Shown: piece after piece, positions 11,180-22,233 of the stretch
Layout: every line of letters begins with the position of its first letter
Position numbering within the stretch: the first letter of the stretch is position 1
DNA from: Romanomermis culicivorax
Lineage: Eukaryota; Nematoda; Enoplea; Mermithida; Mermithidae
Assembly (NCBI GenBank): GCA_963922205.1
Contig: CAWUHX010000417.1
Span: 62,001-126,000, forward strand
Direction of reading: 5' to 3'
Length of the DNA: 64,000 bases
Made by a program: the position numbers and the translations under genes
Notes under the pieces: generated by a model
Told to the model about the DNA's origin: nothing
The model's input: the letters and a program-made list of their open reading frames with translations, nothing else
The model's database searches: none

Positions 11180-14100
11180 TCAAACATTACGAATAACAAA
11201 TTTGGCTGTAGTGTTCGGTTTTTTACGGCACGTTAATTCGATTAAGTAATAGACCAAATGTACCAATGACAAAATACTGGCACCAGTCCACAGACCCAAC
11301 GTTCCTCCTATATTGGCGATTACATCCAGCCAACTCGTATCCTCAGCGTGCTCTATAACCAACCATTCCTCCAATTCGGGAAAAATTATCCTCAATTTGG
11401 TATGTTGCCAACCGTAGTTGTTCAAAGTAGTTCCCATCGTTAGGACGTCAAAAATCCATTTCAGGCAATCGCCACGATTAGCATTGATATTATAATCACT
11501 GGCGGGTGATGTATAATCGAATTTCTGGTAATTCGGCATTGAACGGTTTTCTCTTCTACTGCAGCCTTGCATGTGATTGAAGGTTTCTTGGGTTACTAGC
11601 AGACTAAAAAAAATTAAATTCATGGATGTATATCAGAGTAGTTATATTTATAATAGTAGAATTTATTTTGGGGTGGCTGATGCAGCTAGATTTTACAGAT
11701 GCTGACTTATTTTTAAGACCATAAAAGCATTTGGCACTAAAATTTTTTTGAAGAATCTCAATCTACTTGGGCCCAAAAAAATGTGGTTTGACCCTGTCCA
11801 GTAACTTCAGTTCTTCGGTTTGGACACAGTACAGCCAATGGAATCGGATGAACAAAAAGCCTGGCCTGGCACACACCCGTAAATGCTTATTCATTCAGAA
11901 CTCGGGAATATTAAAGAATCGAATGAATGAATCGAATAAGATGCAGCTATATTGATTAGAAATGCTAATCAAACGTTGGTTTCTATTTTGGGTTGTTCAC
12001 CCGATATCAAAATTCCTCGGGCCGGTTTCATCAAAGAGACTTAAGCTTCCGCTGAGCTGCTTATACACAGAAAACATATCGGGAAAGTTAAGCTGCAGCT
12101 GAGCTGCACCTTAACAACCATGTTATAACATACAGAGTTAAGCTACAGCTCAGCTGCAGCTTAACTTTCTAGATATGTTTTGTGTGCACGAGTTAAGCTG
12201 CAGCTGAGCTACAGCTTAATGGCAATGTTATAACATATGAAGTTAAGCTGTGGTGAGTGGTGAGCTGAAATTTTCGCTTGATCAGACAGGTTGAAAGTTT
12301 TTTCTATTTTTGAGACTTCTCAACAAAAATTTACGTTTTATAACTTATAGTCCATGGACTTATAGTCCATCCAAAAAACGAGATTTCTGTAACATGCACA
12401 CTTCCATATTTTTTATTTATCGTGACAGTTGTGTGCACACAGGATGGTTGGATTTGTTTTTATTGTGTTTCGAGTGGCCGACCCTGCCGACTGTCTTGTC
12501 ATGCCATATGGCCCAATGTGCCTTCTGGCCGACCATGCTGACTATACCATCTGATCTACTTGCTGTGGGAATGAACTCATCATTTTCATTTATGATTTCG
12601 TAATGTCTATTCTATTTCTCATAAAATTTTTCGCACAGGACTTTGCCACCCGGCATGGTCCATACGGTATGGTGGACCGAATGGCCTACTACATGCATTG
12701 AAATCGCTTATAGCATCGATTTTAACCAATTTTTCACGTAGTGATCAGCCACCTTTCATGGTCGTCCACATGGCTCAGTCGGCCACTCGGCATACAACAA
12801 CTTATTCATATTCCTATGGAACGTCATTTTTTCATGCTTCATGGTGTATTAATGAGTGGAATTGGGTGAGTACCAGCATTAACCAATTGATAGATATTTC
12901 AATACCACGCCAATGGTAATAAATGGTTAAGAACGACAATGTCTCATCATCAAGGGGACGGCCTGATGCAACAGTAGGTAGTAGTAATAGCAATAGTTAC
13001 AACTAGAATTACTCATTGAGGATTAACTTACACTCCATGAGTATTATCTTGGCATATATCTTCACAATCCTCGACTAAATAACTTGAACTGACCGTATTT
13101 TTATATTCAGTTATTTGACCATCTCGTTGGCACTTGTACGAAGGACGAATATTCTTCAAATATACGACTGTTGTAGACATCAGGGTGACAGTTTGTACAG
13201 CATTCGACATATGCCATAATGGGAACACTGGTTTGTCATCCAAATAAACCATACCCGGCTTTTTCAAAACATGATCATTTTCGATGATCTCTCTAATTGG
13301 TTTCCTCAAAGTATTGGTATAAACAAATGGTACATGCATTACGAGCGTTTGACCCATTTTAGGATTTGTTACCTAGAAAAGCAGTAAGAAATTTATACAC
13401 GACATTGTTAAATTTTATGATAATGTAAAAAATTCATTTTTACGACCTGAAAATATGCCTAGATCTCTTGCTCAAGAAGCTGTCTGTTTTTGGTCTCATA
13501 TGAGTCTCCCCAAGTTTTCTGGCTTCCTAACAGGAGTATAATTTTTTTATAGTTCAAGTATGAAACGGCCAAAATGTGGAACTTTTTAATTTTTTTGATA
13601 ATTTTTTTAATTAAAAAAAATTAAATTTTTAAACTTTTTCGGATTTAAATTTAATTAATTTAATTTGGTTTTTAAATTTTTAAATCCTTTTTCCAAATTG
13701 AACCAAAATTAAATCTCCCAGCCACCACTCCTAAACTAAGTTTCTTAGTTAATATCACTAAACAGACATTTAATTAACATTTAAAACCTAGCGGCTAAAT
13801 TTACACGGTCCTTGAGAAGCTTCCTTACGACTTGTGAAGGATTCATGAAAGATTGTTCCATGACTCCGGGAGCAACATTTTTTCACATGAGAAACATTTT
13901 TGAGTATGCTCATATCTAAGTAAGCAAGCACAACTTTTTATGAAAATCTAAATTTTACACGTATACGAAAATTTTGCCGCGGCTAAAGATGGCCGGGAAA
14001 TACATATATGCATTTCTCAGGTGTTGTAAAATCTAGTGTAAAATGTTGTAAAACTCAAGTATGATCCCAGACCTTGTACTTGAAGAACATAGTTCACAAA

Positions 14101-17100
14101 GAATCCTGAAATACTTGGTCATTTTTGAAAAACTGCGTTCGAAGTTTCCACAAAAGTCACTAAATTTAAGACACTTTCTGAGAAAATCGACTTTTGCTAT
14201 AAGTAAAATATTAATCACGCCAAAAATTGAATAGTTACAATTCTTTGATGTGTTTCAGTGATTCTGCTTGACCTAGTATAACTCAGTTCAGGGTAGTAGT
14301 TTTTCATATATGTGTGAAATGATCATTCAACCAATATTGACTCGAAGGTGAAATGATTGTATCCCGTTACTCCAAGCGTCCCGTTACTGCGAGTAATGTT
14401 ATAGACCTTTTTACCCCAAGTAATGCAATTTTTTCAAAAAAATTGTGTTTCGTTACTCCTCCTAGAATTTCCCGTAGGTACTTCAACACTTTAACATAAC
14501 AACTTAGACAAACACTTAAGCAAAACGCAGAAACGAAATAAAAAGAAATACAAAAAAGTATAAGGCAAAAAATAACAGCATAAACGTAAACCGAGACATA
14601 AACAGAGACACAGAAAACAATAGAAAAATTAGTTGAAAAGAAGGAAAAGATAAGAAATAAAGTAAATAAAGAAAACTTAAGAAAAAACAAACGAAAAGAA
14701 AAACAGTTTGGCGCCAAAACAGCCAGAGCCCAAATGATCCATTGCCGAAGTAGCTGGCGCCGAAGTGTAGCGCCAAAATGAAAGAATCGAAAACGTTCCC
14801 TTCCGTACTTTGCATGACTTTTACATTAGTCTGTCTTTAGAGAAATCGTTGTGCGATGATGAAACTTGGGAACCAAAAATATATGCAGGTTCTTCATGAA
14901 AGTTGGTGCAGGAGATTACCCCTAGTTTTCCCTCTAGCGCACTTTACAACATACACTTTTTATACATGACAGCCATTTGCATATGCTACCAAACAATGCG
15001 TATTATGTTTACACCACTTGCACACTATATTTACATCACAGTGTAAACTGAGAAAATAATTTTTTGAGTATAGTTCCGAATTTTGTTGAAATCTTTTGAA
15101 CGATGTGCTCTAAAATCTTACGGTTTAGTGCAAAGCAAAGCGGAGTATAAAGTGTTGGGTAAAAGTGGATGGGATGGGAAACGAAGGTATGAAAAAGTGG
15201 TGGACGTTTTGTGCAATAAAATTTTTCACAAAATTATATTAAAAATTTCAAATCATTTGCATTTTGTCATAATTTTGTGATAAATCTTTAATTGTCAAAA
15301 AATTATTTTCAAAATCAGTTATAGATCTAATGAGAATAATCATACGTGTAATGTTCATTACAGATCATTCATATTACAAATAAAAACTCTAACTATGAGT
15401 TGGAAAACTTTCATCATTTCATAATTTTTTCGGTAAAAAACTGTAACTTGGTCTGAATACCTGCTTCCGCTGTTGTCTCAATAAACGTGCCTGTCAGAGC
15501 AAGTTCTAGAATGGCAATGTATAAATTTTTTAGACGAGCTATTGCACTATAGAGTGATATTTGCATACCTACTGAAATACTTTTAAAATGATTAGCTTCA
15601 AAATGATCACTTCAATCTTATTGCAACTTTGAAAATTTATAACATTCTTGGCGTAAACGGGCATTTGGAGTAATGGGACATTTGGAGTAAAAGGATACAA
15701 CGAGATGAAATATCTCTGAGTAAGCGTGTTAAATTAAGCACATTTTGGGAGAGTAGGTACTCTTTTGAGCAGTCCAGCTCCGCACAGGGTACGCAAATCG
15801 CAAAAAAACTTCTACAACTACTGCAGGAGCCCATGCCTCAGCTAATAAAAAATAAACTGCGGCATCCTTTGGGGGGGGGGGGGCTTGGCGGTGTGCATAA
15901 TCGTGATTCCTCCCTTTTTTCACCCTATTTTTTGTTACTTTAAACGGATATTGGAGGTGTAAAGTGCATGACTAGTTTTCAGTGGAGAGCATAGTTCGAT
16001 ATCTGCGGAGTAAAATGAATATTAATTGAGTGGCGCCTTTCCTGAGCTGAATTATATCAATTCAAGTGGAATCACTGATAAGCGCCAAAATGTTGAAAAT
16101 TTTCAAACTTTGGCATACTGTAGCTATGAAAATTTGGATTTTCTGGATAAGTGAATGTTAGAGTGAAGTTTAGCGCATAAAACTACTTAAAATGTCTCAT
16201 TTCGATGTACGATTAATTTTGATCTTATCATACGTCAATATAACACATGGTTGAACTTCTCAGAAATCGTGTCTTGAATTGAATACATGTGCAACAAAGA
16301 CTACAAGCTTTCTTTTGTCCACACATAATCACCAATATTGGAGAATTTTACATGACCTTAGTCCAAATTACTAAGTTTAAAGCGCAACAGTGGAGTATAA
16401 GTAGAAGTAAAATCAATCCTCGGAGTATCTGCTAAACTTCGGCTCCTAAATTTTCCTGCTCCTAAGTATAGTGGAAATCTAAAGAAAAGTTGAAAAAATT
16501 TGTATCAAGGTCAGAGTGGAAACAGATTTGGAGCAAAGAAAGCAAATGTGCACATTATGGTGAATCTTTCCGCAGTCTGATCAACACATTTTACGTGAAC
16601 GGCTGTTTTTACCGCATAGCAACAAACACCATGGGCCGGTCTCATCAAAGGGACTTAAGCTCCAGCTGAGCTGCAGCTTAAGCTCCAGCTTAACTCTGTA
16701 CGTTATACCATTGCCATTAAGCTGCAGGTCAGCTGTAGCTCAACTCATACGCACAAAAGATATCGGGAAATTAAGCTGCAGCTGAGCTGCACCTTAACGA
16801 CAATGTTATAACATGCAGAGTTGAGTTACGTCTCAACTGCATCTTAAGTTTCTCGATATATTTTTCGTGCATGAGTTAAGCTACACCTGAGCTGCAGCAT
16901 AAAGGCAATGGTATAACATACAGACTTAAGCTACAGCTTAAACTACAGCTCAGCTAGAGCATAAGTCTCTTTGATGAAACCGGCCCCATGTCATCAATGG
17001 ACAAGCACAGAAAAATCACATAATGAAAAATCGACCACTTTTATGCTAATTTTACTTCTAGATCTAGAGTTATTACATTTGCTTTTGCTACACCTGCTTT

Positions 17101-17937
17101 ACTTTTTCTAATATGAAGGTAGAGTAAGTTGGGAGACAAAAAATAATTGCACGATACAAATGTTTCGCAGTTTTCGCTATTTTTCTGTTCTGAAAATGCT
17201 CTCAACTTACTTTCGCCACTTCCTGTGATACCAAAAAGTTTACCTTCGTAGAAATTGTTCTAACTCTGCTCAATATTCGTCTCAGCATAGTTCTGAAATT
17301 GTTTCAAATTTACTCACTCCGCTCTCTACGATTTAGCTTGTCTACAAACTGAAAATTCAACACTCACCCACTTTCCTGCAATCGGCTCCAGGACAATGCA
17401 CATTTGTCCCTTCAGTTCATCAAAATATAGTTTTCCCGGCTGGTGAGTAGTGTCGTTCGAATCGTCTTCGAAGTTTCTATCAAAAAATCTTTCGTACAGT
17501 TTCCCCAAGTTCAGAAATGAATCTGAATATGTATGAATATGAGCGTGTACGTCCGTAATATTCAACATGGCGCAAGCGTCCATCAACACTTTATTTCTCA
17601 TTTGGATATTGCACAAAACATTTAATACCATAGGATCGATCGTTCTCGTTTCATTGTTAATCATCACCCATTGGGACCAATGTTCGTAGCAAAATTTGAT
17701 TTGTGGATAGAAAGCTTCGCCGGGCCAAGCGGGGCGGAATATCAATTTTGAAGCGTCAACGAATTTAGCGGTCACTTCATCCGTGATTTGATAAACAGCT
17801 ACCAAAGAAGCCAAGCAGGTCACTGCGAACCAAAATGTGCAGGCCCTAACGCTCTTGGTTCTGGAAATATTGCTAAAACCGTCGATTGTTGTTTCCCGGA
17901 AAAATTCACTCGATATAAATTTTGTCATAAAAGCCAT
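11180..17937 (-). CDS. DEG/ENaC (degenerin-type) channel subunit, copy B
   Basis: This is a likely ligand- or mechanically gated cation channel subunit with two membrane helices and a large extracellular domain. Exons: 17937-17368, 13372-13032 and 11603-11180. The phases (0, then 2) agree and the join is 1335 nt, 444 residues plus stop. Residues about 17-26 are ETTIDGFSNI, in which the family's conserved His of His-Gly is Asp. TM1 follows. Exon 3 has the typical pre-TM2 segment ANIGGTLGLWTGASILSLV: Gly-Ala-Ser fits the G/S-x-S selectivity filter, and the Ala before IGG matches the small residue at the degenerin d position. The usual Glu in TM2 (LSxxE) is His (LSLVH). At 444 residues it is shorter than most family members (about 500 or more), so a small in-phase exon could be missed in the 4.0- or 1.4-kb introns. 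Both introns hold repeats. It lies head to tail with copy A. Confidence 0.8.
12019..12256. mobile_element. Palindromic CAGCTTAAGCTG element, right end missing
   Basis: Left end GGCCGGTTTCATCAAAGAG and several interior units are present. The opposite terminal repeat is absent, so this copy is truncated. It lies in intron 2 of channel copy B. Confidence 0.75.
12474..12800. repeat. Inverted arrays of a GGTCGGCCATATGG-type unit
   Basis: TGGCCGACC/GCCATATGGC units at 12474-12565 face GGTCGTCCACATGG/CAGTCGGCCACTCGG units at 12655-12800. The same units appear at 310-360 in duplication unit A, and a single copy near 20540-20585. Confidence 0.5.
14355..15695. mobile_element. Foldback-like element with CCGTTACTCCAAG terminal units
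   Basis: Left array 14355-14470 (CGTTACTCCAAGCGTCC and variants). Right array 15655-15695 carries the complement (GGACATTTGGAGTAAAAGG). The left inner arm 14510-14700, read on the minus strand, has the pyrimidine-rich core CCTTATA..TTTTTGTATTTCTTT..TTTCGTTTCTG shared with the elements at 19498 and 35072. A secondary GGCGCCAAAACAG array sits at 14703-14785. It is in intron 1 of channel copy B. Confidence 0.55.
16633..16987. mobile_element. Palindromic CAGCTTAAGCTG element, complete copy
   Basis: 355 bp, ends GGGCCGGTCTCATCAAAG and CTTTGATGAAACCGGCCCC. The flanks show ATG on both sides, a possible 3-bp target duplication. It lies in intron 1 of channel copy B, while copy A's intron carries a different copy at another place. 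Confidence 0.8.
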
Positions 17938-19497
17938 AGTTATTTCAGACAATTGTGTAGAACATTAAATAATTTGTACTACATGATGTTACATATGTAG
18001 TAGATTATTGTCATGTCCATGTTTAGAGACATTTTTTGTATAGTTCAGTCCAACGTCAGAGACGAAATCTTTCTAAATATAAAGTCTACATATCAGTGTC
18101 ATTAGAACCTAATCACGTGAGCCAAATATATCTTTTCTTTATGGAAAGAAAATGTGATGATACGGTTGTGTTGTGAGAACCTACATTTGTCATCATTCAA
18201 TGTGTTTTAGGTCTTGCAGAAAGTCAGATTCTTGATGATACGTACTGATGGATCAAAGCGACTTTCGCTTGACATTTCAGCCATATTTTTACTTTAATTT
18301 GTTTATTTTCTGATGTTCCCTTGGCTCTCATGATATTCGTGTAAATATTTTGTTTTTATTTATTTCCCCTTTACTTTTGCTGTCAGCGATATTCATATTT
18401 TCTACGTATGTTTATCTTGGCTGGTTTTCTTTTTTTCTCTTTTTCACTTGCTTAAATTTTTTGGAAATTTCCAGTTTAGGTTAGCAAAAAACAAGGAACG
18501 GCATTACTTTTTGTGGTATGGATGAGGGTATTGAGAGCCCATTATTAACTGATGATGAGGCTGCATCGTGAAATCCGGTTTTTTCCGTCATAAGTTAAGC
18601 AAATAATCTATAATGAAAAATATTTTACCTTCGTCCATCACAGAACGTGCAAAATACCCCATTTGACATATTTTTTATCCTGTTCAATTGGTTTTTTTAC
18701 GAAAAACTGATGATATGAAAAATATTGTAGTTGACCATGATTCTGCCCAGGTCAGCAAGTATTAGATATTGCGAGATTCACTAATCTGACTTGGATTGAC
18801 CATTGCTTTCAATGGGAAGTTCTTTTAATCGGTGGAAAACGACACTCACGATTTGGGCTCAGCTGTATAAAATCCGTCTTTTTTTGAACGGTAAATGTGA
18901 TCTCAGGGTCATTGAATCATTCATAAAAATTTTTCAAATGCTTTCAATAGTCACATTTTAGAAATTAATCTGGGTGTGCACATTCGCTGCATCTGGCATC
19001 TTTTAACAACTGGAACAAGCTAGAGGAAATCTGGCGGTACTGAAGAGTATCGCCAGATACTCTTTGATTTTAGGACGAATCCCGCAGCAATTCCATTGTT
19101 TCTACAAGATGGAATCATTGCTTTTCTCTCTCTATCGCACAATGGGATCCTTTTTGGATGTAGCTAAAGTTAAGCTGACTTTCATCCATACTTTTTGGGT
19201 CCGATCCAGCAGTCCATCCTAATTATGGCTGTGATGGGGATCGTGCAGAAAAATCTTGAGCGGCGGATGAGAGTAGTTATACCTTCGGCCCGATATTTAA
19301 TTTCCACACTTGCAAAGTTGCAGAAGAAAGTGCATAAAAAATCAGAATGTCCATCGATTTTTTCGCATTTCCCATTTTTCACCTTTCGCATCTTTCACGT
19401 CTTTCATTTTTTCCTACACAAAATCATCACCACAAGGACGCTAAGTACAACTCTCGTCTACGATTTTTCCAATATGGAGACTGTCACTAATGGGGTA

Positions 19498-20490
19498 TTC
19501 TCATGTGAGTGATTCCCAAGTTAGCGATTCCCAATTAAGCAAATTCCCAAAAGAGCAAATTCTCAACTGAGCGATTCCCATGTGAGCGATTCCCAATTGA
19601 GCGAATTCCCAAGTGAGCCAACTCCCAATTGAGAGATTCCCGTGTTTGCCTTATATTTTTCTTTGTACTTATTTCTTTTTTCTTTCGTTTTCTGTGTGTA
19701 TTGCTCATATTTTCGTTTATGTATGTTTTTACGTTTTCATCTTTTGTCTGTGCTTTCTTTCAAGTTGTTCCTTCTTGTCATCTAACTTTTCCTTTTTTTG
19801 CTCATGATACAATACATTACAAGTTGTCATTTTAGATAAATGCAGTCTCCCGTATAATTCTTGAACATTTTGGCATGCTTGAGTCTTTCATCGTTATAAG
19901 TGTAAAAATCTCCAGAAAAAATATGAACAAAAGAATGCAGAAAGAAAGAAAACATCAAGGGAAAGGAAACGTCAAGAAAAATGGACACATTAAGAATAAG
20001 TGAAAATAGGTGGAAAAGCATTAGAAAAAGAAAAAAAATGAAAAAGTGACAAGAAGAAAAAGCAAGATAGAGAAAGCAGCAAGAAAAAAGAAAAAAATGC
20101 AAAAACCTACATGAACGATAACATTATTGCAATACACAGAACGAAATGAAAAAGAAATATATACAAAGAAAAATATAAGGTAAAGAAAAAAATGTGAAGC
20201 ATTCTCTATTGCTTTTTTAGAATTTCTCAATTGAGAATTCACTCATTTGGGAACTCGCTCAATTGGGGATGGCTCACATGGGAATCGCTCAATTCGGAAT
20301 TCGCTCACATGAGAAATCGCTCAACTGGGAATCGCTCAAAGGGGAATCGCTCACCTGGGAATCGCTCATTTGGGAATCGCTCATTTGGGAATTTGCTCAA
20401 TCGGGAATCGCTTAGATGGAAATCGCTTAATTGAGCATCGCTCAGTTGGGAATCTCTCACTTGAGAATCGCTCACTTGGGAGTTGCTCAA
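19498..20490. mobile_element. Foldback element with GAGCGATTCCCAA terminal arrays, copy 1
   Basis: Left array 19498-19645 (about nine units of GAGCGATTCCCAAxTxx, 16-17 bp). Right array 20225-20490 carries about 15 units of the reverse complement (TTGGGAATCGCTC). Next to each array lies a matching inner arm (19646-19815 and, inverted, 20025-20215) with the pyrimidine-rich core TTTCTTTGTAC..TTTTTTCTTTCGTTTTCTGTG. About 1 kb overall, no ORF of note. It occupies the site where the duplication partner (7259) has another array. Confidence 0.8.
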
Positions 20491-20649
20491 TTGAAAATAG
20501 ATCTCGCTAATCTAAACGGCCCCTTTCACCATATATTGGGCAGATTGGGTAACTTGAACTGACCGGCACTTTATATGGTCGGTAAACATGCCGCAGAGCA
20601 TCCTGGACTCAATTTTATGATCTTTATGGGGCAAGATTTTTTCGAAGTA

Positions 20650-20862
20650 TAAATGAGCCTTAATGATGTACGGACACATCAGTCCTTTTTAAAATTATCT
20701 GTTCTGGTTCTGGGTATGGCTCTTATGAATCCCTTACAACAAAAACAAATTCTATTGCAACAATCCGAATTCAAAAATTTTTATCCATTCGAAAGTTATG
20801 AGTCAGCACCGGAAACTTTTTTTTGGCTCACCCTGCATATTGTCAGTTCATTGTTGTATTCG
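20650..20862. mobile_element. Mariner-like MITE remnant, one end
   Basis: Ends with ATGAGTCAGCACCGGAAAC...TTTGGCTCACCCTG (20800-20862), the terminal repeat seen twice in the element at 23271-23985. The opposite end is not recognisable. Confidence 0.5.
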
Positions 20863-21694
20863 TTAGCAAAAACGGGCTGGAATCATCCAGATTTTTCGGA
20901 TCAGAACTTGGAGCAGACACGAAATAGGTTGTAATGACTGTAGCTACAGTATACCTGTTTTAATGGATGTAGTTACATGTGGTCGCCAAATGGTCTTCAA
21001 ATATAAATTCTAGGACATTCGATAGCCGACAGCAACCTACGTATTTTTTTGTATACAAATTTTATTTCAAGTATAGTCTGTGAGTGAAAAATATTTGTGT
21101 AACATTGCTTCCATGCCTATAGGCTATCAAATGCACTATAAAGTGCAAATATTTTAAATTTACACTTGAAAACGTTGCTTCGTGGAGTGAACACTAAAAT
21201 ACAGTGAATTGAGGAACAGCCATTAGATTTCGAGGATAACTATATCTGCTAGATCTCCAAAAGAGTTTCTTCGCCTCCCCCAGCAATGCAAATACTGGCT
21301 AAATCATAGCAGGAAGAATTTGATAGGAACTTTCGATTTAGCATTTATCTCAGTAGTGGAAGTATGAGAAAAATCAGAAACTTTTGACGCCTAGCCGTTG
21401 ACATATTTTTGTGTATTTGGAAGACCATATCAATTTAAAATCCATGAAAAAGAAATGATATGCCCCGCAAGCTGAGCTAAGCATATTACATCAGCAGAAA
21501 CCATTTCAAATTCTGGTGGAGGCAACATTTCGAAGCAGAATTCTAAGTTTTTTCTTTCTGTTTAAAATCCAAATACAAAGTTTTCGTTTTTTACGTTAGC
21601 CTAAATTGTTTTGGTGGTGCATCCAGCTGTTTATCCTGCAGCCTGCTCCAAAAACACCACTGCCAATACGACCGCATTTTTCAAATTATCTATG

Positions 21695-21985
21695 TGGTTG
21701 GGTTAGCAAGGTAGTGGTGGTGCTTCTGCTTCGTATTGAGAAGGTTGAGGGTTTGAGCCCCTACCTGAGCATTATCTTTTTGTTGAGCCAGACACGTGAA
21801 TTTGGGCATATGAGGTTGGTAGCTCTACTAATGGCCTCTTCCTCCTCGAAGATGAATGAATTTTGTAGTAGTGCCTCCGACTTTTCGTGATTCGATCTGT
21901 TGTGCACACATCATCTCAACCATAATGCCTGGACGATCCACATGACTCACTGAGTGCAGTTGGTAGCACCTCTGCAGTGCGTGCA
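21695..21985 (+). mobile_element. tRNA-derived SINE, copy 1
   Basis: Head with an A-box-like TTAGCAAGGTAGTGG (21703) and B-box GGGTTTGAGCCCC (about 21749-21761). It is followed by a body with TTTGGGCATATGA and GCCTCTTCCTCCTCGAAGA that recurs in the copy at 41480. No longer a functional tRNA: the anticodon arm and acceptor stem do not fold well. Confidence 0.6.
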
Positions 21986-22233
21986 GAAGATTGTTGCATC
22001 AGACATGTAGATTTGACGTACGGAAACCTATGAACAAAATTTCAAAACCCCAAAAACAGCAATTATATGGCTCCACCAGAATTCAAAGCTGACAGTTTCC
22101 CAGCATGTCTTCTGCCTATCGCAAAGCATGAGATCGATGATACTTCGAAATCAGTCATTGTTATTTTTGTTTAATGAACTACATAAAAAGTACAATATGC
22201 ACTTTCAGTGTATGGCTCGAGAAAAATTCACTA

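Larger units (their letters stand above)
12740..19495. repeat. Segmental duplication unit B (contains 5' exons of channel copy B)
   Basis: Partner of 295-7258. Shared landmarks: the CACCTTTCATGGTCGTCCA stretch near 12755, exon 2, exon 1, and the CTCGTCTAC segment near 19455. Noncoding sequence is clearly more diverged than the exons, as expected for a duplicated gene under selection. The right edge meets a foldback element where unit A instead has a different short array. Confidence 0.8.
17938..22233. other. Intergenic, upstream of channel copy B
   Basis: Contains the remainder of duplication unit B, a foldback element, a MITE remnant and a SINE. No protein gene recognised. Confidence 0.6.

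Noticed and set aside
19498..20490. CRISPR-like array of short repeats
   Set aside because: Units are 16-17 bp, directly adjacent without unique spacers, degenerate, and arranged as inverted pairs in eukaryotic DNA.
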